NCBI GenBank assembly: GCA_025084515.1
Contig: JAJAGP010000204.1
Coordinates: forward strand, 310,001 to 374,000
Direction: 5' to 3'
DNA: 64,000 nucleotides
Source of the DNA: Ancistrus triradiatus
Lineage: Eukaryota > Chordata > Actinopteri > Siluriformes > Loricariidae
Shown here: piece by piece, positions 11,401 to 21,659 of the stretch
Layout: each line of letters starts with the position of its first letter
Numbering within the stretch: position 1 is the first letter of the stretch
Position numbers and translations under genes: made by a program
The notes under the pieces: generated by a model
Told to the model about the DNA's origin: nothing
Seen by the model: only the letters and a program-made list of their open reading frames with translations
Database searches by the model: none

Positions 11401-14249
11401 ACCAATAACACGCTCACTTACAGACGTTGGTCATTTACTCAAGTAAGAACGCTATGATATCTTACACAGGAGTCAAGTCGCTATCAGAATACCCCTGAAC
11501 TGTAGCCCTATTGTTTAGCACATTATTCTGGTGTCACTCATTATTTTCTTCTATTTATGTGACTCGGGCAGACGCGAGTCTACGCTGGGACCGAGTATGG
11601 ATGTTTGTTCTATAAAAAAAAAATCTGTCTCTGGATCAATATGGAGACAGGTCGAAGAAGGACAGCGGTGTGTGCAATCTGCAACCATAAACACTCCCAA
11701 ATCAATATTTGCCAGTAAAACAATTTGATGTTAAGGGGAAAAAAAGTGGCAGTAAGTTTTACATCATGTTTTTCTTCAGCAGGTTTACGGGCAGGTGAAC
11801 GTGGAGGAGCATACGTCAGGTGTTTACAAGGAAATCTGTTATCTGATTAGATGATAAAGCTAGAAAACAGCCTCTACAAGATACAGAAAATATTTTTCTT
11901 CTGCCATTCATTTATTTAACGTCGCTATCAGCATCAGTGGCCATGTTCAGCGACACACACAGGGTTACATCTATACACAGGGTTACCTCAAGACAAGTCA
12001 CATATACACTCAAGTCGATGCCAATTAACCTAACATGCATGTCTTTGGACTGTGGGAAGAAACCGGAGTACCCAGAGTAAACCCACGCGGACACAGAGAG
12101 GACCCAGGCCGCTCCACCTGGGGATTGAACCCAGGACCTTCTTGCTGTGAGGCGGCGATGCTACCCACCGAGCCACCGCGCTCATTTTAGTCATTTGGCA
12201 GACGTCCTTATCCAGAGAACTGATACAGCCTTACAGGCCAAGCAATTGCGGGTTAAGAGCCTTGCTCAAAAACTCAACAGTGACAGCCTGTCAGAGGTGG
12301 GATTTGAACCCTGGACCTTCAGGACCACAGTCCAATACCTTACCTGTGGTGAATGGATAAATAAATATGTGGATTGATGGACGAATGAATGGATTTTGAT
12401 GTATGGATGGTAGGATTATTGGTTAGGTCAATCAACAGATACAATTGTGGCTTTAGAGATCCACACATTGAGGATACGTGGATGGATTATTGAGCGGCTA
12501 GACGTATGGATGGATGAATAAAAATGCGGATTTTGGGTGGATAAACAGATACACGTACCGGAAGCACACACATTAAATCCGTTAATCAAACAGCAGGTGG
12601 CATTTAATCAATGCTGGAAAATGTGGTCTTTGCATAATGCACCATTAGTGACCTCCTTTAACAGGAGAACGACCTCATTCATTCGTTCAGTTATTCAACG
12701 ATGAACTTATAAGAAAAAATTATAGTATCCAGCATGCAGTGGTGATTTTGACAGCAAATTCTGATTTAGTTATAGTCTTTTGGCTGAAACGTAACTTAGT
12801 TTTAGTCAATTTAGTCATCTGAATTGTTTTTAGTTTTAGTCGATGTAAAGGTTGCAATATGTAAATGCTTTTTTAACATGTTCCTTGAATTATTTAAGTC
12901 ATTATATGAATGAAATGAAACATCTACATGCATGCACTAATAATAATAGTATACATTAAAGTGGTCATAACTCAATTTCCCCCATAGATCTGCTTCCAAC
13001 ACAGGGCTGGGCCATGGCATGTGAGAGTGCGTGAAAGCTTTGGATGGACCACAGACCTGTAATCACTGACTCATTCAAATACGCTACAGCTCTTGAACTG
13101 TGGACTTACTTTTGCTGCTGGGTTCGTAGATAAGGCGTGATTATGAGCTTCTGGACTGCTAAGTAGACGACCACGGGACCCACGGTGGCATAAAACACAG
13201 CACTGGGAAGGACTTGCTCTGTTAGGTGGATAGGGAAGAGGTAGGTCTGACTGGCTCGGTTCAACCTGGGGAGAAAAATAACATGGAGACACTAAAAAGC
13301 GTGCAGCAAGGGCCCAATGCCAACTTTTGAAGCTTGGCAAACCCGACCTGATTTTCAGGGAGACTCCTTGTGGGACCCCGATGCTGACCGTCGCTGACAG
13401 GACGCTGTGCTGGCTGATTTTACGCTCTGCGCCATATTCCACCACCGTCCCAAAGAAGCCAGTCCTGAACCAGCACAAGGGCAGAGCAGAGGGATCGATG
13501 AAGGATCAGATAACACACTTCTTGTAATGCTCTCTTCATAGAAAAGTGGATACTACTATAAAAAAAGGAGTGCGGTTTGCAGAGCTGGCCTACTTGACGG
13601 AGCCCTTGACCTTGGTCTGGTCCTCATCCTGGAATTTGTACTGATAGCTCATCATCAGGTAGGAATGAGGCATGCCGAGCTGAGGAGCAAAAACAACATG
13701 GGCTTGGTTGCCAGTATCGGAACAGTACTGATTATGATTTGTCATTGGAAGCTGAAGCCTCACCTGAAGGGCCAGAGTGAAATGGCTGGTCTTGGTGTCT
13801 CGTACGATGCTGGTGGTCATGGCTGACTCGCTGCCCCAGCGCCACTGCAGGTAGCCCATGGTGTTCTGGTCCAGGTGCCGAGCCATCATGGTGCTGGCAC
13901 TCGGTTTGACGCCACGAGAGGAGAACTGCATCCCACACTGCGCCGTTACAAAGCTAACACGCACACGAATGCGTTACAACAGCAATAAAGTCAAACCATT
14001 TAGAGTCATGTACATTTTTGCATTTCTCTTTAAAATAAAAGTACTATGATGATGATGATGATGATGATAATAATAATAATAATTATTATTATTATTATTA
14101 TTACGTAGTAGTAGTAGTAAAATTATTATTTACTACGTGAGGTTGATGTATTATTATTAATAGTAATACTATTATTATTATTATTATTACTACTATTCTT
14201 ATTATTAATATTATTATGTGGTTGAAATTATTTACTATGTGAGGCTGAT

Positions 14250-14289
<40 letters not shown>

Positions 14290-14390
14290 TACTGTGGTCA
14301 AGATTATTATTATTTAATAGGTGAGGTTGATGTATTATTATTATTATTATTACTGTGGTCAATATTATTATTTACTAGGTGACGTTGATA

Positions 14391-14429
<39 letters not shown>

Positions 14430-14549
14430 TATTATTATTATTATTATTATTGTGATTGAGATAATTATTTACTAGGTGAGGTTGATATATTATTATTATT
14501 ATTATTATTATTAGGTCGAGATTATTATTATTTACTAGGTGAGGTTGAT

Positions 14550-14580
<31 letters not shown>

Positions 14581-14798
14581 GTGATTGAGATTATTATTAT
14601 TGTTTACTAGGTGAGGTTTGAAGTATTATTATTATTATTATTATTAATAATAATATTTGCTCGAGATTATTATCATTTACTAGGTGAGGTTGATGTATTA
14701 TGATTATGATTATTATTATTATTGTTATTATTATTGTGTGACAGATTAGTATTATTATGTGGTTAAGATTATGATTATTTATTAGGTGAGGTTGATGT

Positions 14799-14839
<41 letters not shown>

Positions 14840-17800
14840 TACTATTATTATTATTATTACTACTACTATTATTATTATTATTATTATTATGTGATTGAGA
14901 TTATTATTATTTACTAGGTGAGGTTGATGTATTATTATTGCTATTATTGTTGTTGTCATTATTAACTTATGATTTTTTATTGTGTTTGGTTTTCTTTTCT
15001 TGTTTTCCCCATTATTTTCCATTTTGGTTTAAATGCAGCTCTCAAACAGTGGAGTTCAATTAAGGTTTTGTGATGAGTCGTCGTCATGGAAACAGAGGAA
15101 CTTTACAGCAACAAAACCTCAGTTACTGCATTAAATCCCTTACTGATTTCCCTTAGTTAAGTGAAACATTGAGGGATTTTATGCCCCAGACTTAAGTAAT
15201 TTCCTTAGATATAGGAAAATCTTCCCTTTAAGTTTATAATTAAGGGAAAAACTTAAGGTGCTTTATACAAAATCAAAGCATGCACCAAATCTGAGGATAC
15301 AGCGCATCCCTTACAGAGGTGATTCCAAAAGCAAACGTACCAGCGTGCAGTTACGTTCCGGAACACCTTCATCCCGAACAGAGGCCCTCGAACATCTCCT
15401 GCCCCGAACTCTAGCTAGAAAGACAGGCATGGAAAAAAACAGCCGCGAGTCACCCGGCGCAAGATAACGGCGCTTATCTTTAATTGAAATATGGGGCGCT
15501 GATAAAAATCGCACCTCTCCCCAGCCGCGTGTAGAGGTGACTCGTCTCAGGCACAGATTGATGTTACCTCCCCCGTTGCCATTGTGTGTGGTCAGAGAGC
15601 CTGAGAGCACGGCTGTGTCCGTGCTGGTTAAGGGGGCCTTAAACATATGAGCACATACGCCAGGCTTACGTAAAAAGTATCGCGGCATGATATTTACCGT
15701 GATGGCGGCTCATATTGTGTGTGTGGCAGGCGTTTCGTTCCTTACTTCGACAGACTGCGATATGTGCATCCGGTTGATTTCGATGTGAGGGAAGCCTCCA
15801 GCTGGCGTGTCCTCGAAATCCTCGTCATAGCGATCGAACAGCTCGGTGGCATCTATTCCCACACTGATGGTCCCCTGAATGAACAGAGAACAAGGCGGGT
15901 GGTTACACTAGCAATCATGGTCGGTTTTCATGAGGAGGAGGACTGAACTGTACTGAAGGGAATCAGGGAAGGGAAGAGTGATTACAGAGAGCTTATTTAA
16001 CGTCCCCGGAGATCGGGAAATGATTCTCCTCATGTTCGAATCCACATCTTTTGCTGTTAACCTGCTGGTGCTCAGACAGACACATCTATTAGCCACTGTC
16101 TAGACATTCCTACATCTGTTCAGGTCTCACTCTGCATTTCCAAACTCTGATCCAGACTTTCTCACCCTCTCACATGCCCCCGACACTGCCCAGCACTGCA
16201 TACTGTGTTGTCTCACTTATTCTCCACATCCTCTGCTATTTAAACCTCTTGTCTGAAGCGGTCAAAGCCACATCATTACATTACAACAGTGGAATCTACT
16301 GTAGCCTTACCTTACTTGGCATCATTTCTCTGGAGCTTTCAACAGCTCGTGTATGCCACGATGCCAAGGCTGGTACAGTAGAAGGCTGATCAAGGACTAG
16401 TTCTTCTTCTTTTGGGTTTCATGGTGATTGGCATACCGAATTGGTGCATTATCGCCACCGGCTGGACTGGATTATATTGGAATACCATTGAGTGTTTGAT
16501 TTAGGGTGCCCATGTTCGAAATTTTTGTTCGAATTTGGGGGCAAAAACAATCAAATAGAAAGTCGGGCTTAGAGTTTGAGTAACCCCTATCAGACCATGG
16601 TCAAAATCACTGAGATCACCCGTTTTCTTCAATCTTTTGGTTGATGTGAATGGACATGATGTCTGCCTTGATTTTCTGCATTGAGCTGCTGCCACATGAT
16701 TGGCTGCATTCGATAGCTGCAAAGGCGTTCCTAATAAAATGTCCAGTGAGTGTAGTGGTTTGTAATTGCTATAAAGAAGCAGACAAATGGCTGGTATTGC
16801 CACTCGACTTCAGCTCCTTTCCCTGGCAATCGTGCCAAAATTACTGGAACCCTGTACATGCCCTATGCTAAAGCCAGAAAGGATCTGATTTTAGAAGAAT
16901 CATGATGGTTAAAAAGTTCGTGCTATAAAAAAGTTCTCATCAAAACAGACCAGGGAGCGCTACCTTGGGATTTGTCCTCTGTTGTAGCCTCCTCTCATCC
17001 CTGTCCCTCTGCAGGCGCTCGTACTCCTCCCTGATCTCTGCAGGCGTTCTCTTCCTCTCAACCACCTAAAGACGTAAAAAAGACTTCACAAACCGCCATC
17101 GCCACCATTTACACCCAGTTCGGCTCAGTCTCTTTGGTTTGGTCAGTCCTACCTCCCAGCCTTCGACCTCCAAGCCTTTCTTCCCAAAAAGGTCATATAT
17201 GGCTCTGGACTGGGGGTCGCTGAGGACTAAGTGGAGCAGAGAAGTTTACTAAGGAAAAAGTGAGGAAGAAGTGATAGCACATGTGAGCAGAATGAGATTA
17301 CCTTCGTACGCCCGATGTACGTGATTGAAGAGCTGCTCAGCCTGCCTCTTGAGTTCCGGGTCCCTGTGCTTGTCTGGGTGGTACAGCATGCACAGCCGGC
17401 GGTAGGACGCCTTCAGTTCCTCCTGAGTAGCCTGAGGGTAAGGATGAAATGAGAAAGGATGATGGGAGATGGCAGCTGCGGTGCATACTAATGTTTTGCC
17501 CTTAATTAGCGCAGTCTCATACTTTAACTAGGGATGCACCAAAATGGAAATTTGTGGCTGAAACCAAACATAATTAAACATTTGGCTCAAGGTGAAATAC
17601 CAAATACGGTTTTTTTTGTTTTTAATTGGGGGGGTTGCAGTTTTTCCATTAATTTTGCCACTTTTTTCGCCATTGCATGATTCACATTCAATTCATTTTC
17701 TTATCCGCTTGATCTTGGACAGGGTCATGGAAGAGCCTAGCCTGCAGCATAGGGCCCAAGGCAGGAAAAACCCTAGACAGGGCGCCAATCCATCCTCATA

Positions 17801-20583
17801 CACACACTCACACGCTAGGGGCACTTTAGAGACACCAATTAACCTAACATACATGTCTTTGAACTGTGGGAGGAAACCGGAGCACCCGGAGTAAACCCAG
17901 GCAGACACGGGGAGGACATGCAGACTCCACACACAAAGGAGCCAGAACGTTCCACCTGGGGATTGGGACCCAGTGCTAGCCACCAAGCCACTCTAATCAT
18001 TAATGGAAACAAATGGCGAATGTCCTCTTGCCACCTTCTAACAATACAAGAGCTTATACTCAGCTTGGTGTCCGATGATGGAATGAGCAGGCACTGGCTA
18101 GTTCTAGTACCAAGGCTGACTCTATCTGGGAACTTGGTGATCTACTACGCTTATCCCTTGTGGAGCAAATGTGTGTAAACCTCACACAAACATCAAACTT
18201 TGCTTACGTGGACTTCTGAAGTGTTCCAATATTTCAGTCGAGGTTACATTCAGGTCATTTACAGCACTGATCTGTGTCAACTCTCATTCAATGAAATAAA
18301 GAATGGCATCCAAATCCATAATGGATTTTTACACTATAGCACATTTGCAACATTTAACGTAATTAGAGCGACATTACAAGTAATTGAAATGCTCATTGCA
18401 TCTGAAGCCTTCTTAAGACTTTTTGAAACGCTTTATTGCTCATTTACTTTTTCACCCATCTTCTTTATTTTCAATGTCATTTCTATCCCCAGAGCGGCAA
18501 ACGTGATGTAATTACATTTTCCCACAATGTCATTCAGAAAGCTGATGGAATATTAAATCCCTGAACTGATAGTTGGTAATTGAGGACACGTTCATTAGGA
18601 CATTCAGGAATGCTTTCGTCAAAAAGATCGTTGATAACGGCCGATCTCATCTCACTAATTTCCCTATTTCACCAGTGCTTTTGCTCGATGCTTTGCGCTC
18701 AATACGAGCGATGCCAGGTTAAAAATCAGATCACAGATTAGAGCAGTGGCTCCCAAAGTGTGTGTGGGTGTGATTTACACATTCAAAGTTTCACTAAGTA
18801 TAATGCATGTCACTTGTAACAATTCCACTGTAAAGGACAAAAATCGAGGGCAAACATTACTGGGTGTTTTCATTCTGGCACTGGAAAACTGGAGCAATCG
18901 GAAAAGTTCAAACTGGGTTTTTGCTGCATTTCGTGATCATGCAAAACTGACCATGCTCCATACAGACAAGTAATTATGAGCTAATTTCATCTAAACTGCA
19001 ATGGAGCAAGCCTGTCATGATTATGAAACGCTGGCTCACGATTAACTGTCATACAATGTTTAGTTAATGTAGTTCGACTGTATGCCACTATTATAAGGAT
19101 AGAAGTCCTAACAATGCACACACTCTCAACATGTGCATAACTTGAAGAGGTAGGATTTGAACCCTGGACCTTGTGGTCAACAGTTCAGAACCTTAACCGC
19201 TTGACCACCAATGTCCCGAGTATTAGTTTGATCTGTCAGCTTGGTGATGTGGAGACTTGAACGCCCAACATTGCGATAGCAAGGCTGATACCCTAGCCAC
19301 CGACCAGAACTGCAGCTATCCTCCCACCAATACAGGAAAGCCAACAGTGTCACCTCAGACCCCATACACCCCAGCCACTTCCTCTGCCATGTGGGAGAAG
19401 ATCTCAGAATATTTGATTCAGAACTGCCAGGTTCAAGTGCTGTTTTTACCCTCAAGCTGTTAAACTGGTCACACCAACAGCAACACACATTTGGATCACT
19501 GTGTGCTGAGCACTACTGTTTATTGCTTATTGCACTCATGTCCTTGTCTCAGTGTTTATGCTCCAGAGAAGTAACCCGAACATGTTGTTATGCTGCAAAG
19601 TTGAGCTGAACTGAATTAATCAACCCACCATCTTGTTCAGTTCAATTTTGAACCCCCAACCTCCACCAACTAACTATCTAACAACTTATTAGATGCTCCT
19701 ACCTCCCTACACTTACATCCATCCAAGGTCGTTTCTAGACTACTTGTCATACTGGGGCACACACATAACCTACAGGGGTACAGCTGCACCCTTGTGCTTG
19801 CCAAACAGTCACAGGGGCACAACTGTGCCTTAAAATAAGCCTGTCAAGCACTAAACAGATTACGTAATTTAATAATAACAATAAAGTAGGCGTTACTCTG
19901 GACGAGAAATGAAGAACAAATCAACAGTTTTAAATGAATCGTATTAATTTTGGTCTAACATGAGCATTTGGTAGGTGATACGATTAAAAGTGGCCAAAAT
20001 ATAGAGCCATGAGTCATCATTACCTTGGCTGACTTTCTTTGAAATATAAAATAACCGAAAGAAGCTGACTAAAAACGTTAGGTTTTCAAGCTTTTTAGAA
20101 AGGTGCTGGGGCGTTATGGGAAATGTAGTGCCTGCAGTGAATTTGCGTGGCAAGTCCAATCCAGGATAAAGATTTTTTTTTTTTTTTTTTACCGCTCTGA
20201 TTTTAGTAGGACACAGCAATATTTCACTGGTGCACATGTCCCGAGTGGCTCTGATGACGATCGTGCATGCATTCCTCTGATCATATGCTTGCATAATTTA
20301 CCGTAAGTATCTGTCTAACACTATAACAGTACAATTTCCTTCAGGATCACTACAATCTATCGGTCCGTCTGTCCGCAGAAGCGCAATGACAGCTGAGTCG
20401 GATTCAGGACAGAAGTGACATCAGATCACGATTAAGCTCATTAACGCATGGCGTTTGTCCGAACATCAATCCGCGCATGAAGTGCATAAACGCGGCCCGT
20501 GCTCTTACCTCCCTCCTCACGTTCAATAACGAATAATAATCGTCATTGCCTAACTCGGATTCCTCTTCAAAGGCAGCCGCCAT
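8425..20583 (-). CDS. dnajc11: DnaJ homolog subfamily C member 11, complete, 16 coding exons
   Basis: DNAJC11 is a mitochondrial J-domain protein associated with the MICOS/SAM (MIB) complex that shapes cristae. Coding exons on the minus strand: 20509-20583, 17302-17431, 17153-17226, 16964-17065, 15746-15874, 15515-15637, 15341-15414, 13764-13953, 13594-13679, 13348-13464, 13110-13265, 11303-11372, 10040-10097, 8753-8895, 8524-8653, 8425-8450. All junctions are GT/AG, phases agree throughout, and the sum is 560 codons plus stop; the human protein is 559 aa. The J domain (about residues 14-82) has the HPD motif at 43-45. Residues about 120-370 form the conserved central part. Residues 388-409 are strongly hydrophobic, and 419-442 look like a charged coiled coil. 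The C-terminal DUF3395 region runs from about 415 to 550. The ATG at 20583 (context AAACATGG) is chosen by homology; an in-frame ATG at 20748 lies upstream without homology. The gene is convergent with phf13 and divergent from camta1. Confidence 0.95.
8524..8653 (-). CDS. dnajc11: dnajc11 coding exon 15 (DUF3395)
   Basis: It encodes AGLPGFYDPCVGEDKSLKLL and then YQFRGVMHQV, ending ALRIPKQ. The donor is T|GTGAGT, phase 1. Confidence 0.95.
8753..8895 (-). CDS. dnajc11: dnajc11 coding exon 14 (DUF3395)
   Basis: It encodes LIILNAWYGKFVMDHSQKQE and VIDVTVPLQCLVKDSKLFL, the heart of the C-terminal DUF3395 region. Acceptor TCCTCAG, donor AAG|GTAATC. The intron before it contains the assembly gap. 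Confidence 0.95.
9140..9576. mobile_element. DNA transposon or MITE with perfect 16-bp TIRs and 6-bp TSD, containing the assembly gap
   Basis: CAGACCTGCCAACCTT at 9140-9155 is the exact reverse complement of AAGGTTGGCAGGTCTG at 9561-9576. Both ends are flanked by CACTAG (9134-9139 and 9577-9582), a 6-bp target duplication. The element lies in the dnajc11 intron between exons 13 and 14, and 100 of its 437 bases are N, so its true length and any coding content are unknown. Confidence 0.7.
9280..9379. other. Assembly gap (100 N)
   Basis: Exactly 100 N bases, the usual placeholder for a gap of unknown size. It lies inside the TIR element and inside a dnajc11 intron, so no dnajc11 coding sequence is lost. 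Confidence 0.99.
10040..10097 (-). CDS. dnajc11: dnajc11 coding exon 13
   Basis: 58 bp encoding VLLMQESVRRIVEAEESKM plus one base. Acceptor TTTTTGTGCAG, donor G|GTGATT, phase 1. Confidence 0.9.
10505..10720 (+). repeat. Dispersed repeat, copy 1 (related copy at 32588)
   Basis: It contains ATCGTCTCAAAGCAGCTTTT, GGCCAATCCCAAATTGG and AAACTCCCTAAACGTTATAA. A matching arrangement occurs at 32588-32706. The 85-codon open frame here is part of the repeat, not a host gene. Confidence 0.65.
10863..10912. repeat. C/T-rich simple repeat (CCCCCTTTT)n
   Basis: A run of C followed by about four units of C5T4 on the + strand, lying just right of the dispersed repeat. Confidence 0.9.
11303..11372 (-). CDS. 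dnajc11: dnajc11 coding exon 12
   Basis: A short exon encoding DLEKQRVNSATDIAKKKQEA then ESA, a highly charged helix likely to be coiled coil. Acceptor TTTTCCAG, donor GCT|GTCAGT. Confidence 0.9.
11985..12182 (-). mobile_element. V-SINE/DANA-like element
   Basis: In minus orientation it contains the complement of the conserved GTCTTTGGACTGTGGGAAGA, CCGGAGTACCCAGAG and CACGCGGACACAG blocks, ending in a tRNA-like head (TTGAACCCAGGACCTTCTTG then GAGCCACCGCGC). It abuts another SINE at 12183. Confidence 0.8.
12183..12345 (-). mobile_element. tRNA-derived SINE abutting a V-SINE
   Basis: Tail end CATTTGGCAGACGTCCTTAT, then the TAAGAGCCTTGCTCAAAAAC block, then TTTGAACCCTGGACCTTCAG, all in minus orientation. 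It joins directly to the V-SINE at 12182. Confidence 0.8.
13110..13265 (-). CDS. dnajc11: dnajc11 coding exon 11 (hydrophobic segment)
   Basis: It encodes LNRASQTYLFPIHLTEQVLP and then a hydrophobic run (FYATVGPVVVYLAVQKLII), followed by a polar tail. Acceptor CTCCCCAG, donor AAA|GTAAGT. Confidence 0.95.
13348..13464 (-). CDS. dnajc11: dnajc11 coding exon 10
   Basis: It encodes TGFFGTVVEYGAERKISQHS and, at the end, PQGVSLKI. Acceptor GGTTCAG. The donor CAG|GTCGGG is weaker than its neighbours, but it keeps frame with exon 11. Confidence 0.93.
13594..13679 (-). CDS. dnajc11: dnajc11 coding exon 9
   Basis: It encodes LGMPHSYLMMSYQYKFQDED then QTKVKGSV plus two bases. The intron before it is only 84 bp. 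Donor CAA|GTAGGC. Confidence 0.95.
13764..13953 (-). CDS. dnajc11: dnajc11 coding exon 8
   Basis: It completes a split Cys, then FVTAQCGMQFSSRGVKPSAS and, further on, GYLQWRWG and SIVRDTKTSHFT. Donor CAG|GTGAGG, phase 0. The intron before it holds the ATT-rich satellite. Confidence 0.95.
14045..14950. repeat. Compound (ATT)n microsatellite/minisatellite
   Basis: (GAT)n passes into (AAT/ATT)n interrupted about ten times by a near-constant core TTTACTAGGTGAGGTTGATG (cores near 14131, 14230, 14313, 14370, 14468, 14530, 14603, 14675, 14778 and 14912), at irregular 60-130 bp intervals. It fills the dnajc11 intron between exons 7 and 8. Long open frames on the minus strand here are low-complexity artefacts. 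Confidence 0.95.
15341..15414 (-). CDS. dnajc11: dnajc11 coding exon 7
   Basis: A 74-bp exon encoding LEFGAGDVRGPLFGMKVFRN and then VTAR plus two bases. Acceptor TTTCTAG, donor TG|GTACGT. Its phase-2 end joins exon 8 to give Cys, exactly as the family requires. It is too short to be found as an ATG-initiated frame. Confidence 0.92.
15515..15637 (-). CDS. dnajc11: dnajc11 coding exon 6
   Basis: 41 codons beginning APLTSTDTAVLSGSL, with the conserved NGNGGG run, ending TRGWGE. Donor GAG|GTGCGA. Confidence 0.95.
15746..15874 (-). CDS. dnajc11: dnajc11 coding exon 5
   Basis: 43 codons including GTISVGIDATELFDRYDEDF and HIEINRMHISQSVE. Acceptor CATTCAG, donor GAA|GTAAGG. Confidence 0.95.
16560..16763 (-). 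mobile_element. Tc1/mariner-like fragment (family B), 5' end
   Basis: Read on minus it begins TACACTCACTGGACATTTTA then TTAGGAACGCC, the terminus of a Tc1-like family common in teleosts. It continues through GTGGCAGCAGCTCAATGCAG and GTGATCTCAGTGATTTTGAC. Only the 5' non-coding and early transposase portion is present. Confidence 0.65.
16964..17065 (-). CDS. dnajc11: dnajc11 coding exon 4
   Basis: 34 codons, beginning VVERKRTPAEIREEYERLQ and ending QQRTNPK: a charged helical linker after the J domain. Donor AAG|GTAGCG. Confidence 0.95.
17153..17226 (-). CDS. dnajc11: dnajc11 coding exon 3 (end of J domain)
   Basis: It encodes VLSDPQSRAIYDLFGKKGLE followed by VEGWE. The acceptor is CACTTAG and the donor GAG|GTAGGA. 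Confidence 0.95.
17302..17431 (-). CDS. dnajc11: dnajc11 coding exon 2 (J domain, HPD)
   Basis: It starts ATQEELKASYRRLCMLYHPD, carrying the catalytic HPD loop that stimulates Hsp70 ATPase. Acceptor CCCTCAG, donor GAAG|GTAATC, phase 1 at the end. Confidence 0.95.
17690..17995 (-). mobile_element. V-SINE/DANA-like element, near full length
   Basis: Minus orientation. The 3' part contains ATTCATTTTCTTATCCGCTT and the centre AACCTAACATACATGTCTTT then GAACTGTGGGAGGAAACCGG. The tRNA-like head is CCACCTGGGGATTGGGACCC then AGCCACCAAGCCAC. It lies in the dnajc11 intron between exons 1 and 2. Confidence 0.85.
19140..19212 (-). mobile_element. tRNA-derived SINE fragment
   Basis: Only the head is present: GAGGTAGGATTTGAACCCTG, then GACCTTGTGGTC and CCTTAACCGCTTGACCACCA. 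Confidence 0.7.
20509..20583 (-). CDS. dnajc11: dnajc11 coding exon 1 (aa 1-25)
   Basis: It encodes MAAAFEEESELGNDDYYSLL and then NVRRE. The donor is GAG|GTAAGA, phase 0. The DDYYSLLNVRRE stretch opens helix I of the J domain. Confidence 0.95.
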
Positions 20584-20770
20584 GTTTCCTCCATAGGAAA
20601 CCCAGCCCACTCTCTGGATCTCCGTCTGGCGCCACCGTCTGTGCGGGAGATGCGCTGTGGAGCTGATGGATGATGGAGCTGGAGCCTGTCCCGTAAACCC
20701 AGCAGCACGTGGCTTAACGCGAGAGTAGAGAAGCCACTCCGATGTCAACGGGTTGCATCCATTGCGAGTC

Positions 20771-21650
20771 TACAAGTCCTGAAAGTAGATCAAGGGAACC
20801 TTAAACTAATGAGACAAAAATATGCTTGGTCATAAGAAATAGCCCGATAGTTGTTGAACCCTGCTGCTGACATTAATTCTTAATAAAGATTAAGGCGTGG
20901 TCACGATTTACTAAGGTGTGGGAAATGCGTAGAAACGAGTTACTAAGGTGTGGTAACGAGACTATTATTATTATTATTATTATCAATTATCTCGTTCCTA
21001 CACCTTACTAATTCGTTTCTAAGCATTAGGACCTCATCCACACCTTAATAAGTCGTAGTCACGCCTTAATTTATAAAGAAGGGATAGAAAGAAGGGACCT
21101 TCCATATAAAATATTATAAAAATGTGAGTGGACAGGCAATAGAGCAGTTAATTTTGAAGTTAAGGGTTGGGTGTTTTCAATGAATAGGATCTGTTGTCAA
21201 TGAAATCTGATCTTCACAACACGGTTGTGGAAGTGTATCATGGTACGTAGAAAGGAGCATTCTCACAGCCTCAGACAAAGTTATGGATGTTTATCAGGCT
21301 GGAAAAGGTTCCAAAACCATCTCTAAAGAGTTTGGACTCCAGCAATCTTCAGTCAGACAGACTGTGTACAAATGTAGGAAATTCAAGGGCCAGGAGTGGT
21401 CCACCAACAAAGATCACTCCAAGTGCAGGGTGTTTAGCAGTCTGCGTGTCACAAAGGAACCAAGGGTAACTTCTAAGCACCTAAAGGTCTTTCTCATATT
21501 GGCTAATGTTCACGAGTCCATCATCAGGAGAACACTGAAAAGCAATGGCGTGCATGGCAGGGCTTCAGGGAGAAAGCCACTGCTCTCCAAAAAGAACACC
21601 GCTGCATGTGTTCAGTTTCCTAAAGCTCATGTGGATACACTAGAAACAAA
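20771..21650 (+). mobile_element. Tc1-like element (family A), 5' part, with nested MITE
   Basis: ACAAGTCCTGAAAGTAGATC at 20773 onward and the following GAGACAAAAATATGCTTGGT match the terminal inverted repeat of the Tc1 copy at 40405. The leader at 21120-21260 and the N-terminal HTH of the transposase from 21283 (MDVYQAGKGSKTISKEFGLQ) follow. The catalytic half is absent; a SINE begins at about 21660. An unrelated inverted-repeat element at 20881-21076 interrupts it. Confidence 0.8.
20881..21076. mobile_element. MITE-like palindromic element nested in the Tc1 fragment
   Basis: The left arm (TTAAGGCGTGGTCACGATTT, then ACTAAGGTGTGG twice) is mirrored by the right arm (CACCTTACTAATTCGTTTCT, then AAGTCGTAGTCACGCCTTAA), around an (ATT)n centre near 20965-20985. 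Arms are about 80-90 bp each and imperfect. Confidence 0.8.
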
Positions 21651-21659
21651 ATTGACCAG

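Noticed and set aside
14101..15022. 66- and 141-codon Ile/His-rich minus-strand frames
   Set aside because: Translations of the (ATT)n compound satellite.
13954..15514. Loss of a dnajc11 exon within the satellite-bearing intron
   Set aside because: At first no exon was apparent between exons 6 and 8, but a 74-bp exon with correct phases is present at 15341-15414.
20584..20748. Upstream in-frame ATG at 20748 as the dnajc11 start
   Set aside because: The 55 extra residues show no resemblance to the family. Homologous proteins begin with the short acidic stretch starting at 20583.
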